Shown piece after piece: positions 27,574 to 35,711 of a DNA stretch of 64,000 bases. This DNA is from Pedobacter sp. ok626 (GTDB lineage Bacteria; Bacteroidota; Bacteroidia; Sphingobacteriales; Sphingobacteriaceae). The position numbers were made by a program, and so were the translations under genes. The stretch is from the NCBI RefSeq assembly GCF_900100435.1, contig NZ_FNEX01000026.1:20264-84263 (forward strand). Reading direction: 5' to 3'. Positions within the stretch are counted from its first letter, which is position 1; each line of letters starts with the position of its first letter. The notes under the pieces are model-generated. The model saw nothing but the letters and a program-made list of their open reading frames with translations. It was not told where the DNA came from and did not search any database.

Positions 27574-27581
27574 TACTTTTG
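27574..27581 (+). promoter_or_regulatory. -7 promoter box for the CBS-FecR / SusCD operon
   Basis: TACTTTTG matches the housekeeping -7 consensus, 44 bp before the TTG start at 27626. No -33 element is seen at the expected spacing. If used, it means the operon is read by the primary sigma factor rather than by a dedicated ECF sigma. Confidence 0.4.
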
Positions 27582-27625
27582 ATGTGTAATTGGGAGGGTG
27601 GATTTTAATTTAACGCATTTTAAAC

Positions 27626-28918
27626 TTGGATCAGATCAGATTATATACCCGGCAACTGGTTGCCGAAGCATTATCTATAATGCAAAATGGGAAGGTAGAT
27701 AGCCTTCCTGTCTACGATAATGACGATTTTATAGGCAGAATTACTTACGATGAGCTACAAGTTTTTTTAAAATATAACAGGAACGCAGGGAATATTGAAG
27801 TTCATAAACTGAACTTTGAACTCGGAACTGCGTTGTCTACTGTAAAAAGAATACGCAAAGAAGAGGAGCAAAGACCTGTGCGCAGTACAATTGTTAGGCA
27901 GTTTGTTATAGGATTAAGTTCGATCGCCGCTGTTGTATTAGTTTTACTAAGCCTAAACAGATTGTTTTTTACGCCAGCTCATTCCATCCCTGCATTTGAA
28001 AATAATGCGGCGATCCCCAGTTCAAAGAAGATATTGTTGACTTTGGCAAATGGGGATAACATTCCTTTAAACGCAAAGGAAGCTGGAGTAGCTGTAGTGG
28101 GCAACGAGTTAAAGTACATTGACGGAGCTAAAGTTGCAGGGCCAGAAGATTTGGTTACCAAAAGCCAGCAAATGGTACTGAATATCCCACGAGGAGGTAC
28201 TTATCAAATGATACTACCAGATGGGAGTAAAGTGTGGCTCAATGCTGCAAGTAGTTTAAAGTTCCCCTCAACCTTTGCCGGAGTTACTCAGCGCAGAGTG
28301 GAGTTAAATGGTGAAGCTTATTTTGAAATTTCTAAAATTACACGTCCTTCATTACAAGGCGAAAGGCGGTCTGCTGTACGGGTTCCATTTATAGTGGTAA
28401 GCAATGGTCAGGAAATTGAAGTTTTGGGAACGCACTTTAATGTAAACGCTTATAGCAATGAAAAAAGTGTGCAAACTACCTTACTCGAGGGAAGTGTACG
28501 CGTTAGGCAAGCATCAACACAAAATGTGTTGGCAGCAAGTCTGGATCCTTCTACACTAGACTTTATGGGAGGGGTAAATGCCGAATTAGATTTAGGGAAA
28601 TCTGTATTGCTTAAACCTAATGAGCAGGCGACTTTAGTAAACAACGAAATAAGTGTGAAACATGTGGATGCTGAGGAATCGATAGCATGGAAAAATGGAG
28701 AATTTACATTTAGGAATACGTCATTAGAGAGTATCATGCGAATGGTTACCCGTTGGTATGATGTAGAAGTTGTTTATCAGAACAAGGAGATAGGCGAGGA
28801 GCTTATAGGTGGTACCATAATAAGGTCTTACAAAATAGCTCAGGTATTACAAATGCTGGAAATGACCGCGAACGTAAAATTTAAAATAGAAGGCCGAAGA
28901 ATTACTGTATTAGAATAA
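27626..28918 (+). CDS. FecR-domain protein with a CBS-like N-terminal region
   Basis: 430 aa. The start is TTG: an in-frame TAA lies at 27611 and the next ATG would cut into the first domain. Residues about 10-48 read like one CBS motif (EALSIMQ, then DSLPVYDNDDFIGRITYDEL). The usual sigma-binding helical domain is not evident. A membrane helix follows at about 92-115, then a FecR domain (about 190-310, with ILPDGSKVWLNAAS and GEAYFEI) and a DUF4974 domain (about 355-428). No FecI gene is adjacent. Its stop overlaps the SusC ATG by one base, so it is coupled to that receptor. The CBS part may sense a nucleotide or other small molecule inside the cell; this is inference. Confidence 0.85.
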   Translation: MDQIRLYTRQLVAEALSIMQNGKVDSLPVYDNDDFIGRITYDELQVFLKYNRNAGNIEVHKLNFELGTALSTVKRIRKEEEQRPVRSTIVRQFVIGLSSIAAVVLVLLSLNRLFFTPAHSIPAFENNAAIPSSKKILLTLANGDNIPLNAKEAGVAVVGNELKYIDGAKVAGPEDLVTKSQQMVLNIPRGGTYQMILPDGSKVWLNAASSLKFPSTFAGVTQRRVELNGEAYFEISKITRPSLQGERRSAVRVPFIVVSNGQEIEVLGTHFNVNAYSNEKSVQTTLLEGSVRVRQASTQNVLAASLDPSTLDFMGGVNAELDLGKSVLLKPNEQATLVNNEISVKHVDAEESIAWKNGEFTFRNTSLESIMRMVTRWYDVEVVYQNKEIGEELIGGTIIRSYKIAQVLQMLEMTANVKFKIEGRRITVLE

Positions 28919-31900
28919 TGCTATTAAGAAGAGGGGGGATTGTTTTTATATTCATGCTGCTAGGGATAACTGTACGTGCACAAAAGTTAAATTATGTGAA
29001 GAAAAATGTACCCTTATTGCAGTTTTTCAAGGAAATAAGGAAGCAAACCGGAGCCAGTGTAGTCTGGAATGAAAAAGAGTTCAATATAGATCAACAGATT
29101 GATGCTGATTTCAGGAATGTTGAGCTTAAAAAGGCAATGGATAAGCTTGCTAACAAGTTGCATTTTACCTATTCCATGGTCGATAAAATGATTGTGGTAA
29201 AGGATCAGCCGGTTGTTGCCGCTGTTGCTGCAGTTAGCACTGTAAAACCGAAAGTAGATAATAAGCCTACAGCAGCTGAGGAGAAAAAAGAGGTTGATTT
29301 GCCTGTGGTGGAAATTGTAAGTACTGGTTATCAGCGGATACCGAAAGAACGCGTTACGGGAAGTTTTGCCATGGTAGATAGCGCCCAGTTAAACCGCAGA
29401 GTTAGTCCCGATATTTTTAGTAGGTTGGAAGGAATTACAAGTGGCTTGTTGTTCAATAAGAATACTTTGAATAGTAGTAATGGGAATTTGGACATATCTA
29501 TTCGGGGTAGAAGTACAATTTATGCGAATGATCAACCCTTAATTGTTTTAGATAATTTCCCTTTTAATGGTGATTTTAATTCCATTAATCCAAATGATGT
29601 AGCTAACATTTCAGTATTAAAAGATGCGGCATCTGCTTCTATATGGGGTGTTCGGGCCGGTAACGGGGTGATTGTGATTACCACAAAAAGTGGAAAGTAC
29701 AAGCAACCCTTGGAGCTTTCTTTTAATTCTAATTTGACGGTTTCTGGTAAACCGGATATCTTTTACAATCCAAATTATCTGTCTTCAAAAGATTTTATTG
29801 ATGTAGAAACTTTCTTGTTCAACAATGGGAAATATGATGCTGCTTTGCTAGATCAGGTTAACTTTCCTATTGTTTCTCCAGTTGTGGAGATTTTAGATAG
29901 ACAAAGGAAGGGGCAATCTGCAACGGTAACTGAACAACAGCTTAATGCCTTGCGTGGGAATGACATCCGGAATGAGGAACTTAAATATTTTTATCGAAGT
30001 CCTGTTTCGCAACAATATTATCTTAATATGAGTAAAGGTACAGATCGATCTCATCATTATCTCTCTGCCGGGTATGATCGGTCACTTTCTAGTCTCATTA
30101 ATAATGAAAACAATAGAATTACTGTAAATACCCAGCACACAGTAAAGCTTTTGAAAAATTTGGAGTTAACTGCAGGATTGTATTATGTAAGGACTACTGG
30201 CAAAATGGACAGCACAATTCTTGTGACTTCATATCAAAATTTTACCCCTTATTACCGGTTTAAGGATGCCAATGGCAAGGCTACAGTGTATAACGGTCTA
30301 TACAGTGCCGGTTTTAATACACAGGCAATGGCTAAAGGTTTTTTGGATTGGTCTTATGTTCCTCTGGATGAATTGGGATTGTCTCAAACAAATGCGTTTG
30401 GTAATGATTTACGCTTAAATGGAGCTTTGAAGTACACACTTTTTCCAGGCTTAAAAGCAGAGGTAAAGTATCTCTATCAACATATCAGAAATAGTTCGGA
30501 ACTTATTGGAGGAGTAGAAAGTTATCTGACGAGAAATTCAATCAATCGATACGCCATTTTGCAGGCCGGGCAAGTGAGCGGTTATAACATTCCTTTGGGT
30601 GCAATTCAGTATGAAACAGTACGTAAAGCTGTAGCAAAGAATTTTAGGGCTCAATTGAATTATGAGAAGGACTGGAAGAAGCATTCCATTTATGCTATTG
30701 CTGGTTATGAGCTTTCTGAATTTGATACACAAGGAAGCAAATACATTAACTATGGCTATGATAAGCGCACTGGAAGCTCAGTTCCCATCGATTCTACAAC
30801 TGTTTTTAAACTAAACCCCTCAGGTGAAGGAAAGATAAGTACTGGAAGTGATCTTTTCGGGAAATTAGATAGAATCCGGTCGGCATATGCGAATGTTGTT
30901 TATGCTTATGACCAAAAGTATGTGGTATCTGCCAGTGCTAGAATGGATGGCTCAAATTATTTCGGAGTTAAAACCAATCAGAAGAGTTTACCGCTAGGGT
31001 CCGCGGGTGCTTTATGGCATTTGGATCGGGAATCTTTTTATCAGATGAATTGGTTGCCTGTATTAAAATTAAGAGTCTCTTATGGATTTAATGGGAATTT
31101 AGATAAGAGTAATACAGGGATAACTACGTTCAGTAATAATATTGGAAATGCAATATCTACAAATTTACCTATTGCAGCTATAGTAAATATTGGCAACCCT
31201 GAGCTTCGTTGGGAAAAAATAGGTATTGCTAACTTTGGACTTGATTTTGGGTTTAAGGATAATATTATTTCTGGTAAGGTGGATTATTTTTTTAAGAGGG
31301 GGACGGATATGCTAGGTGACAAGGCTTTTCCTGCCAGTACGGGGATAAAGGTATTACGTGGGAATTTTTCTGAAATGAAGGCGAGAGGTCTAGATATTTC
31401 ATTTACTTCTCGGAATCTAAATGGTATTGTTAAATGGCAAACGAATGCGTTGTTTTCGACAGTGCATGATTGGGTAACTTTGTACGATGTGATTAACACA
31501 AATGGCGCCTCGTATTTTAATGATATGGCAAAACCACTACTCGGTAAACCCGTGTATGGTATTTACAGTTATAGATCCGCGGGATTAGATCCTTTGAACG
31601 GAGATCCTCGAGGCTATTTAAATGACCAGGTCAGTAAGGATTATAATAAGATATTCACTGAAACATCGCTGGATGAACTTGAATACAATGGGGCTGCACG
31701 TCCGACTGTATTTGGAGGATTGAATAATACGATCTCCTTTCGTAAATTTACATTTGCCTTTAGCATCAGCTATAAGTTGGGTTATTATTTCAGAAAGCCC
31801 TCAGTAAATTACTACAGCATGTATCATTTAGGGGCAGTCCAAGGTTTGAACAACGATTTTGAAAGGCGATGGCAAAAAACGGGTGATGAGTTACTTACAA

Positions 31901-32211
31901 GTGTGCCATCTCAAGCAAATTACACGGAAGGCAGTTTTAGGGATAAGTTTTATGTAAATTCTTCGGCAACTGTTGCAAAAGGCGATCATGTTCGTTTGCA
32001 GGATATCAGCCTAAGTTTTGATTTGGATAGTTCCAATTGGAAAAATATTCCAGTAAAACAGATGCAGCTTTATTTGTACGCGAATAATATGGGTATCATT
32101 TGGAAGGCAAATAATTTTGGCTTAGATCCGGACTTGGTTCCTGGGATAGGTGATCGATTGACAAGTCCCGTGCCCATGAGTTTTTCGCTAGGGATTAAAG
32201 CTAGTTTTTAA
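28918..32211 (+). CDS. SusC/RagA-type TonB-linked outer-membrane transporter with STN domain (second locus)
   Basis: 1097 aa. The signal peptide ends near residue 22 (VRAQ). The STN domain (about 30-98) is followed by an Ala/Val/Lys-rich linker (about 100-128) in place of the usual carboxypeptidase-like domain, so the N-terminus is shorter than in most SusC proteins. The plug carries LKDAASASIWGVRAGNG near 237-253; the C-terminal barrel follows. It is translated directly from the end of the CBS-FecR gene and followed 9 bp later by its SusD. The substrate is unknown; no enzyme genes lie in the operon. Confidence 0.93.
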   Translation: MLLRRGGIVFIFMLLGITVRAQKLNYVKKNVPLLQFFKEIRKQTGASVVWNEKEFNIDQQIDADFRNVELKKAMDKLANKLHFTYSMVDKMIVVKDQPVVAAVAAVSTVKPKVDNKPTAAEEKKEVDLPVVEIVSTGYQRIPKERVTGSFAMVDSAQLNRRVSPDIFSRLEGITSGLLFNKNTLNSSNGNLDISIRGRSTIYANDQPLIVLDNFPFNGDFNSINPNDVANISVLKDAASASIWGVRAGNGVIVITTKSGKYKQPLELSFNSNLTVSGKPDIFYNPNYLSSKDFIDVETFLFNNGKYDAALLDQVNFPIVSPVVEILDRQRKGQSATVTEQQLNALRGNDIRNEELKYFYRSPVSQQYYLNMSKGTDRSHHYLSAGYDRSLSSLINNENNRITVNTQHTVKLLKNLELTAGLYYVRTTGKMDSTILVTSYQNFTPYYRFKDANGKATVYNGLYSAGFNTQAMAKGFLDWSYVPLDELGLSQTNAFGNDLRLNGALKYTLFPGLKAEVKYLYQHIRNSSELIGGVESYLTRNSINRYAILQAGQVSGYNIPLGAIQYETVRKAVAKNFRAQLNYEKDWKKHSIYAIAGYELSEFDTQGSKYINYGYDKRTGSSVPIDSTTVFKLNPSGEGKISTGSDLFGKLDRIRSAYANVVYAYDQKYVVSASARMDGSNYFGVKTNQKSLPLGSAGALWHLDRESFYQMNWLPVLKLRVSYGFNGNLDKSNTGITTFSNNIGNAISTNLPIAAIVNIGNPELRWEKIGIANFGLDFGFKDNIISGKVDYFFKRGTDMLGDKAFPASTGIKVLRGNFSEMKARGLDISFTSRNLNGIVKWQTNALFSTVHDWVTLYDVINTNGASYFNDMAKPLLGKPVYGIYSYRSAGLDPLNGDPRGYLNDQVSKDYNKIFTETSLDELEYNGAARPTVFGGLNNTISFRKFTFAFSISYKLGYYFRKPSVNYYSMYHLGAVQGLNNDFERRWQKTGDELLTSVPSQANYTEGSFRDKFYVNSSATVAKGDHVRLQDISLSFDLDSSNWKNIPVKQMQLYLYANNMGIIWKANNFGLDPDLVPGIGDRLTSPVPMSFSLGIKASF

Positions 32212-32220
32212 AGAGCGCGT

Positions 32221-33591
32221 ATGATGAAAAAAGAGAGTTTAAATTATATATTTTCAATACTAGTGGTACTGCTTTTTCAATCTTGTGGTAAGACTTGGTT
32301 GGAAGCTAAACCAGACAAATCATTAGTTGTTCCCAATAGCATAAAAGACTATCAAGCGTTGCTCGATAATAGTTATCAAATCTTCAATAAACAAGCTAGT
32401 GGTCTAGGCGAAATAGGATCGGGTGATTTTTATATTACTAATTCTGCTTGGAAAGATCTTTTCAGCATGGAGGAAAAGTCTGGTTACATATGGGCGCCGA
32501 CTGAAGAATTTTATAAGGGAGTGGAAAGCGCAGAGTGGGGGTCTGCTTATCAACGGGTTTTAAATGCAAATGTGATCCTGGAAGGGATTGAAAAAGTAAA
32601 ATCAAGTGTAAATGACCAACAGGATTGGAACAATGTGAAGGGTGGAGCATTGTTTTTTCGTGCTTTTGATTTCTTTAATTTGGCTCAGGAATACTGTGTA
32701 GTATATAATTCTAGTACTGCAAATGCAGATCTGGGATTGCCCTTAAGGCTGGAGTATGATGTAAATATAAAAGTGAAACGAAGTAGTCTTCAACAAACTT
32801 ATGATCGGATCATTGCCGATTTAAAAGAAGCTGCTAATCTGCTAGGGGTTAAGCCTCAGTACAAAACTCGCCCCTCTAAAGAAGCGGTGTACGCTCTACT
32901 AGCAAGAATTTACCTGGCGATGGAAAACTATGAACAAGCTGGAGTATACGCTGATTTGGCTTTGCAAATTCAGTCTGATTTAATGGATTACACGACATTG
33001 AATAGTGCTGTACCTTTTCCCATTGCAAGATTTAATCCGGAAGTGATCTTTCATAGTACATTTACATATGGGATATTTAGTGCGTCAAGGCTAACTGTGG
33101 TGCCAGAATTATACAATGAATATGCTGTTGCCGATTGTCGTAGGTCTATCTTTTTTACAACTAATGCGAACGGGATGACATTTAAAGGGAGTTATAATGG
33201 TGATAAATCCCTTTTTGGGGGATTGGCCACCGATGAGATGTACCTGATTCGTTCGGAATGTTATGCAAGAAATGGAAAAATCAGCTTAGCATTAGAGGAT
33301 CTGAATGATTTACGGAGAGCCAGATGGAAAGGTATTTATCTGGATTTGATCAGTACAAATCCTAATACCGTATTGAATTATATCTTAACGGAGCGGAGAA
33401 AAGAGTTGGTCTTCCGGGGAATTCGTTGGTCAGATTTAAGAAGGCTAAACAGAGATCCCAGATTTGCTGTTACTTTAACTAGAGTACTAAATGGGATTTC
33501 TTATAGCTTACTGCCAAATGACAAAAAGTATGTTTTTCCGATTGATGACGAAGAGATCAAGTTGAGTGGGGTACAGCAGAATGAACGTTAA
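32221..33591 (+). CDS. SusD/RagB-type lipoprotein (second locus)
   Basis: 456 aa. Lipobox Cys near residue 22 (FQSC), followed by GKTWLEAKPDKSLVVP, the usual start of this SusD subgroup. The SusD core has the FFRAFDFFNLAQEY helix (about 143-156) and the C-terminal ERRKELVFRGIRWSDLRR block (about 391-408), ending VQQNER. It works as the surface lid of the SusC protein encoded just before. ATG codons at 32221 and 32224 are both possible starts. It is the last gene of the operon and is followed by a terminator. Confidence 0.93.
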   Translation: MMKKESLNYIFSILVVLLFQSCGKTWLEAKPDKSLVVPNSIKDYQALLDNSYQIFNKQASGLGEIGSGDFYITNSAWKDLFSMEEKSGYIWAPTEEFYKGVESAEWGSAYQRVLNANVILEGIEKVKSSVNDQQDWNNVKGGALFFRAFDFFNLAQEYCVVYNSSTANADLGLPLRLEYDVNIKVKRSSLQQTYDRIIADLKEAANLLGVKPQYKTRPSKEAVYALLARIYLAMENYEQAGVYADLALQIQSDLMDYTTLNSAVPFPIARFNPEVIFHSTFTYGIFSASRLTVVPELYNEYAVADCRRSIFFTTNANGMTFKGSYNGDKSLFGGLATDEMYLIRSECYARNGKISLALEDLNDLRRARWKGIYLDLISTNPNTVLNYILTERRKELVFRGIRWSDLRRLNRDPRFAVTLTRVLNGISYSLLPNDKKYVFPIDDEEIKLSGVQQNER

Positions 33592-33592
33592 G

Positions 33593-33639
33593 AAAAATAT
33601 ATAGAAGATTGATAATTCAATCTCCTATATATTTTTTAT
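33593..33639. terminator. Bidirectional terminator between susD and the small secreted gene
   Basis: A 17-bp stem with one mismatch (33596-33612 with 33617-33633) and a 4-nt loop has A-run and T-run flanks on both sides. It serves the plus-strand susD (stop 33591) and overlaps the stop codon of the minus-strand gene at 33636. Confidence 0.88.
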
Positions 33640-33944
33640 TCAAAATGACCACTGATGACCGAATTAGTTTGAAAAGTTACTCCTGTTGAAGGCAGAGCTT
33701 GTCCATCGGCAGTCGGAGGTGCATTCGTGCCAATGTCCCATCGTGCTGCGCAAACAGTACCTCCTTCCTCACACCTGTCGCCTGAATAGTAAGCATAGCC
33801 TACAGGACTGCTAGGGATTGCATATGGATTGGTCACCTGATAATAGGAATAAATAGAACTTTTCTTTATTGTGGTGAATGCACTGAACCCGAATGCCAGT
33901 CCTGCTATAAGAACCCCAAATGCTGCTTTTTTAATTTTGTTCAT
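33636..33944 (-). CDS. Small secreted protein with a cysteine pair (DUF6520-like)
   Basis: 102 aa. The signal peptide (about 1-22, KKAAFGVLIAGLAFGFSAF) gives an exported product of about 80 residues. Only two cysteines are present, Cys58 and Cys65 (C-x6-C), inside an otherwise Gly/Ser/Thr/Tyr-rich chain. The pattern is like the DUF6520 small exported proteins of Bacteroidota, although the match is by eye. It lies 84 bp after a MauE/DoxX-type membrane protein, on the same strand, which suggests that its disulfide or redox state is handled by that partner. The function is unknown. Confidence 0.7.
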   Translation of the reverse strand: MNKIKKAAFGVLIAGLAFGFSAFTTIKKSSIYSYYQVTNPYAIPSSPVGYAYYSGDRCEEGGTVCAARWDIGTNAPPTADGQALPSTGVTFQTNSVISGHFE

Positions 33945-34028
33945 CTTAATTGTTTTGTTTAGTAAATCCCCAAAGTATTTATTTTAACAGGCTACCTTAT
34001 TTACCTGGAATCACGCGCGTAAATTCTT

Positions 34029-34484
34029 TTATTTCTTTTTTCTGTTTATCGTTAAGCCAATAATTGCCAGCACAACAAAACCCAGGTTAAACCAAATGTG
34101 TTGTTGCCAGGTCATTGTACTGATTACTCCTCCGCAATGACATGGTAATTTATTTCCTGAAAGAACCATGTAAGCCAGGTAAGCTGTAAATACGGTCATC
34201 AGTAGAAATGAAGCATATAAGCCTGCCTTTCTTATAAAGGGAAAGATCAGGACTATGCTGATGATGATTTCTACGATCGGAATGGCATAAGCCACAATCA
34301 TATTATAGCTACCAATTAAAGGTGATTTTGCTAGTGTTGATGCAAAGGATTTTACCGTTAGTATTTTACTTGCTGCGGTATACATAAAAAGTATAATGAA
34401 CAAATAAACCGTAATGTCTACGATGATTTCTCTGGTTTTAGCAGATATCTGCAGGCCTTGTTGTTTGTTTAATGTAATTTGCAT
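34029..34484 (-). CDS. MauE/DoxX-type redox-associated membrane protein
   Basis: 151 aa with four membrane helices (about 23-41, 62-82, 88-108, 130-147). Between helices 3 and 4 sits PCHCGG, with Cys115 and Cys117 in a CxC arrangement, as in MauE-related proteins. MauE is needed to form disulfides in methylamine dehydrogenase; DoxX relatives link thiol chemistry to quinones. Here no dehydrogenase is present, and the neighbours are an AraC regulator upstream and the cysteine-pair secreted protein downstream. Its role is therefore likely in periplasmic thiol exchange for that small protein, an inference from context. Confidence 0.8.
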   Translation of the reverse strand: MQITLNKQQGLQISAKTREIIVDITVYLFIILFMYTAASKILTVKSFASTLAKSPLIGSYNMIVAYAIPIVEIIISIVLIFPFIRKAGLYASFLLMTVFTAYLAYMVLSGNKLPCHCGGVISTMTWQQHIWFNLGFVVLAIIGLTINRKKK

Positions 34485-34523
34485 ATCGATTATTGTTATT
34501 GGTTATTAATCCAAAGATGCAGC

Positions 34524-34545
34524 ACATTTTTTTTAAAAAAAATGT
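34524..34545. promoter_or_regulatory. 22-bp perfect palindrome between the AraC and MauE genes
   Basis: ACAT, eight T, eight A, ATGT form an exact palindrome in the 101-bp gap. On the RNA it can fold as an A-U hairpin; on the DNA it is a stiff, symmetric protein-binding target. It could be an operator for the AraC protein or a weak terminator. Confidence 0.45.
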
Positions 34546-34585
34546 AGAATTCTGCCAAAATAATTCGAGAAAGGTTGGCAAGATT

Positions 34586-35542
34586 TTACCGTGGCATTTC
34601 AAATGTTGCCATTTCTCTATACGGTCTTTCAATGCCCTTCGGAGAGCTATCAACACGTTTTTTAAAAGCTTTACTAAAATAGTGAGGCTCTTTGTAACCG
34701 CTTAATCTGGCTATCTCACCTATAGGTTTATTAGTTGTGGATAACAGTTTTAATGCCAAATCTATTCTCAACTTTATGATCTGCTCACGGAGTGGGATTC
34801 CGAAAGCTATTTTTGCGAGTCGCGCAAGGCTTCTTTCTGATACCATAAAGAGGTCTGCAAGTTCTTGTGCGCTACTTGCTTTTTCGGATGTAAAATTTTC
34901 TTGTATAAAATTAGCAATTGCAGTCGCTTTATGCTGGTGATATTGATTGGTGGCATTTCGACCGATAAGCTTGTTGTAGTATCTCAAAATGCAATTGTTG
35001 ATGAAGATATAAATGTTTGTATCCATGTTTACATGGTTAGTTCTTGAGTCTGTATTTTTTAACAGATTAAATAGATTTTTGGCGATGCCAAAGGAGGGAA
35101 GGTTGAAGTTTTGCTCTTGAGGATTTTTGAAAAATTCGATAGAAGATTTTAATTCAGGTAGTATTTTACTTTTATAGTTTAACCATTCCGGGCTAAAGGT
35201 AATCAGCATCATTTGATGTGTTCCTGCACTGAGTGTTTCCCTATACATTCCGATAGATCGGTAACACAAATAACAAGTGTTCTTTCGCAGATTAACATAC
35301 ATGAAAAATGCAGGTTTATTAACCGAGAAATCGATGTTAGCCTCTTGTTTAAGCGTGTACTCGAACAATTCGATGTACGCCAGATAATGACTAAGAGATT
35401 GAATAATAATGACTCCCTCATTGATTTTTATTTTTTCAGCTTTTGCCATACGCAAAGGCATGGCACTAAGTTGAGGAAGTGCATCAGGTGTTAGCGCTAC
35501 CGATCTATCACCTGCTAAATGAAGTTTGATGTGTGATTGCAT
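34586..35542 (-). CDS. AraC-family transcriptional regulator
   Basis: 318 aa. The C-terminal quarter (about 225-312) carries the two helix-turn-helix motifs of the AraC family, with ADLFMVSERSLARLAK and the KPIGEIARLSGYKEPHYFSKAFKKRV block. The N-terminal 200 residues look like a ligand-binding part of unknown type, with no obvious cupin motif. The final residues (PKGIERPYR) are typical for Bacteroidota members. It is the first gene of the minus-strand group with the MauE/DoxX and cysteine-pair genes, which are the likely targets. A -7 box is present at 35607-35614. Confidence 0.9.
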   Translation of the reverse strand: MQSHIKLHLAGDRSVALTPDALPQLSAMPLRMAKAEKIKINEGVIIIQSLSHYLAYIELFEYTLKQEANIDFSVNKPAFFMYVNLRKNTCYLCYRSIGMYRETLSAGTHQMMLITFSPEWLNYKSKILPELKSSIEFFKNPQEQNFNLPSFGIAKNLFNLLKNTDSRTNHVNMDTNIYIFINNCILRYYNKLIGRNATNQYHQHKATAIANFIQENFTSEKASSAQELADLFMVSERSLARLAKIAFGIPLREQIIKLRIDLALKLLSTTNKPIGEIARLSGYKEPHYFSKAFKKRVDSSPKGIERPYREMATFEMPR

Positions 35543-35606
35543 TGTCTACCCTTTTTGAAAATTGAGGTAAAGATGATGCTGTAAAGTAAAGGAAAGTCAG
35601 GTGAAA

Positions 35607-35614
35607 CAAAGATA
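35607..35614 (-). promoter_or_regulatory. -7 promoter box of the AraC gene
   Basis: CAAAGATA on the plus strand reads TATCTTTG on the minus strand, matching TAnnTTTG. The start of transcription would be near 35600, about 58 nt before the ATG. No -33 match was found. Confidence 0.45.
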
Positions 35615-35654
35615 ATTGCTGTTTTTTACACTATGTAAAAGATTATATAAAAGT

Positions 35655-35684
35655 TTTGTTAGCTTTTTAATAAAGTTATATTTG
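35655..35684 (+). promoter_or_regulatory. Promoter of acs
   Basis: TTTG (35655-35658), 18-bp spacer, TATATTTG (35677-35684): a full Bacteroidota housekeeping promoter. Transcription should begin near 35691, about 21 nt before the ATG at 35712. Confidence 0.75.
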
Positions 35685-35711
35685 AACTTTAGTACCGAAA
35701 CAAATTAAACC

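Larger units (their letters stand above)
27209..27625. other. Divergent intergenic region between rpmB and the CBS-FecR gene
   Basis: 417 bp, AT-rich, with no credible ORF. It holds a minus-strand promoter candidate for rpmB near its left end and a plus-strand -7 box near its right end. The middle (about 27300-27560) shows only T-rich runs. No sigma-factor gene is hidden here on either strand. Confidence 0.7.

Noticed and set aside
34493..34705. 70-aa plus-strand ORF across the AraC-MauE gap
   Set aside because: It covers the palindrome and the 3' end of the AraC gene and has no plausible domain.
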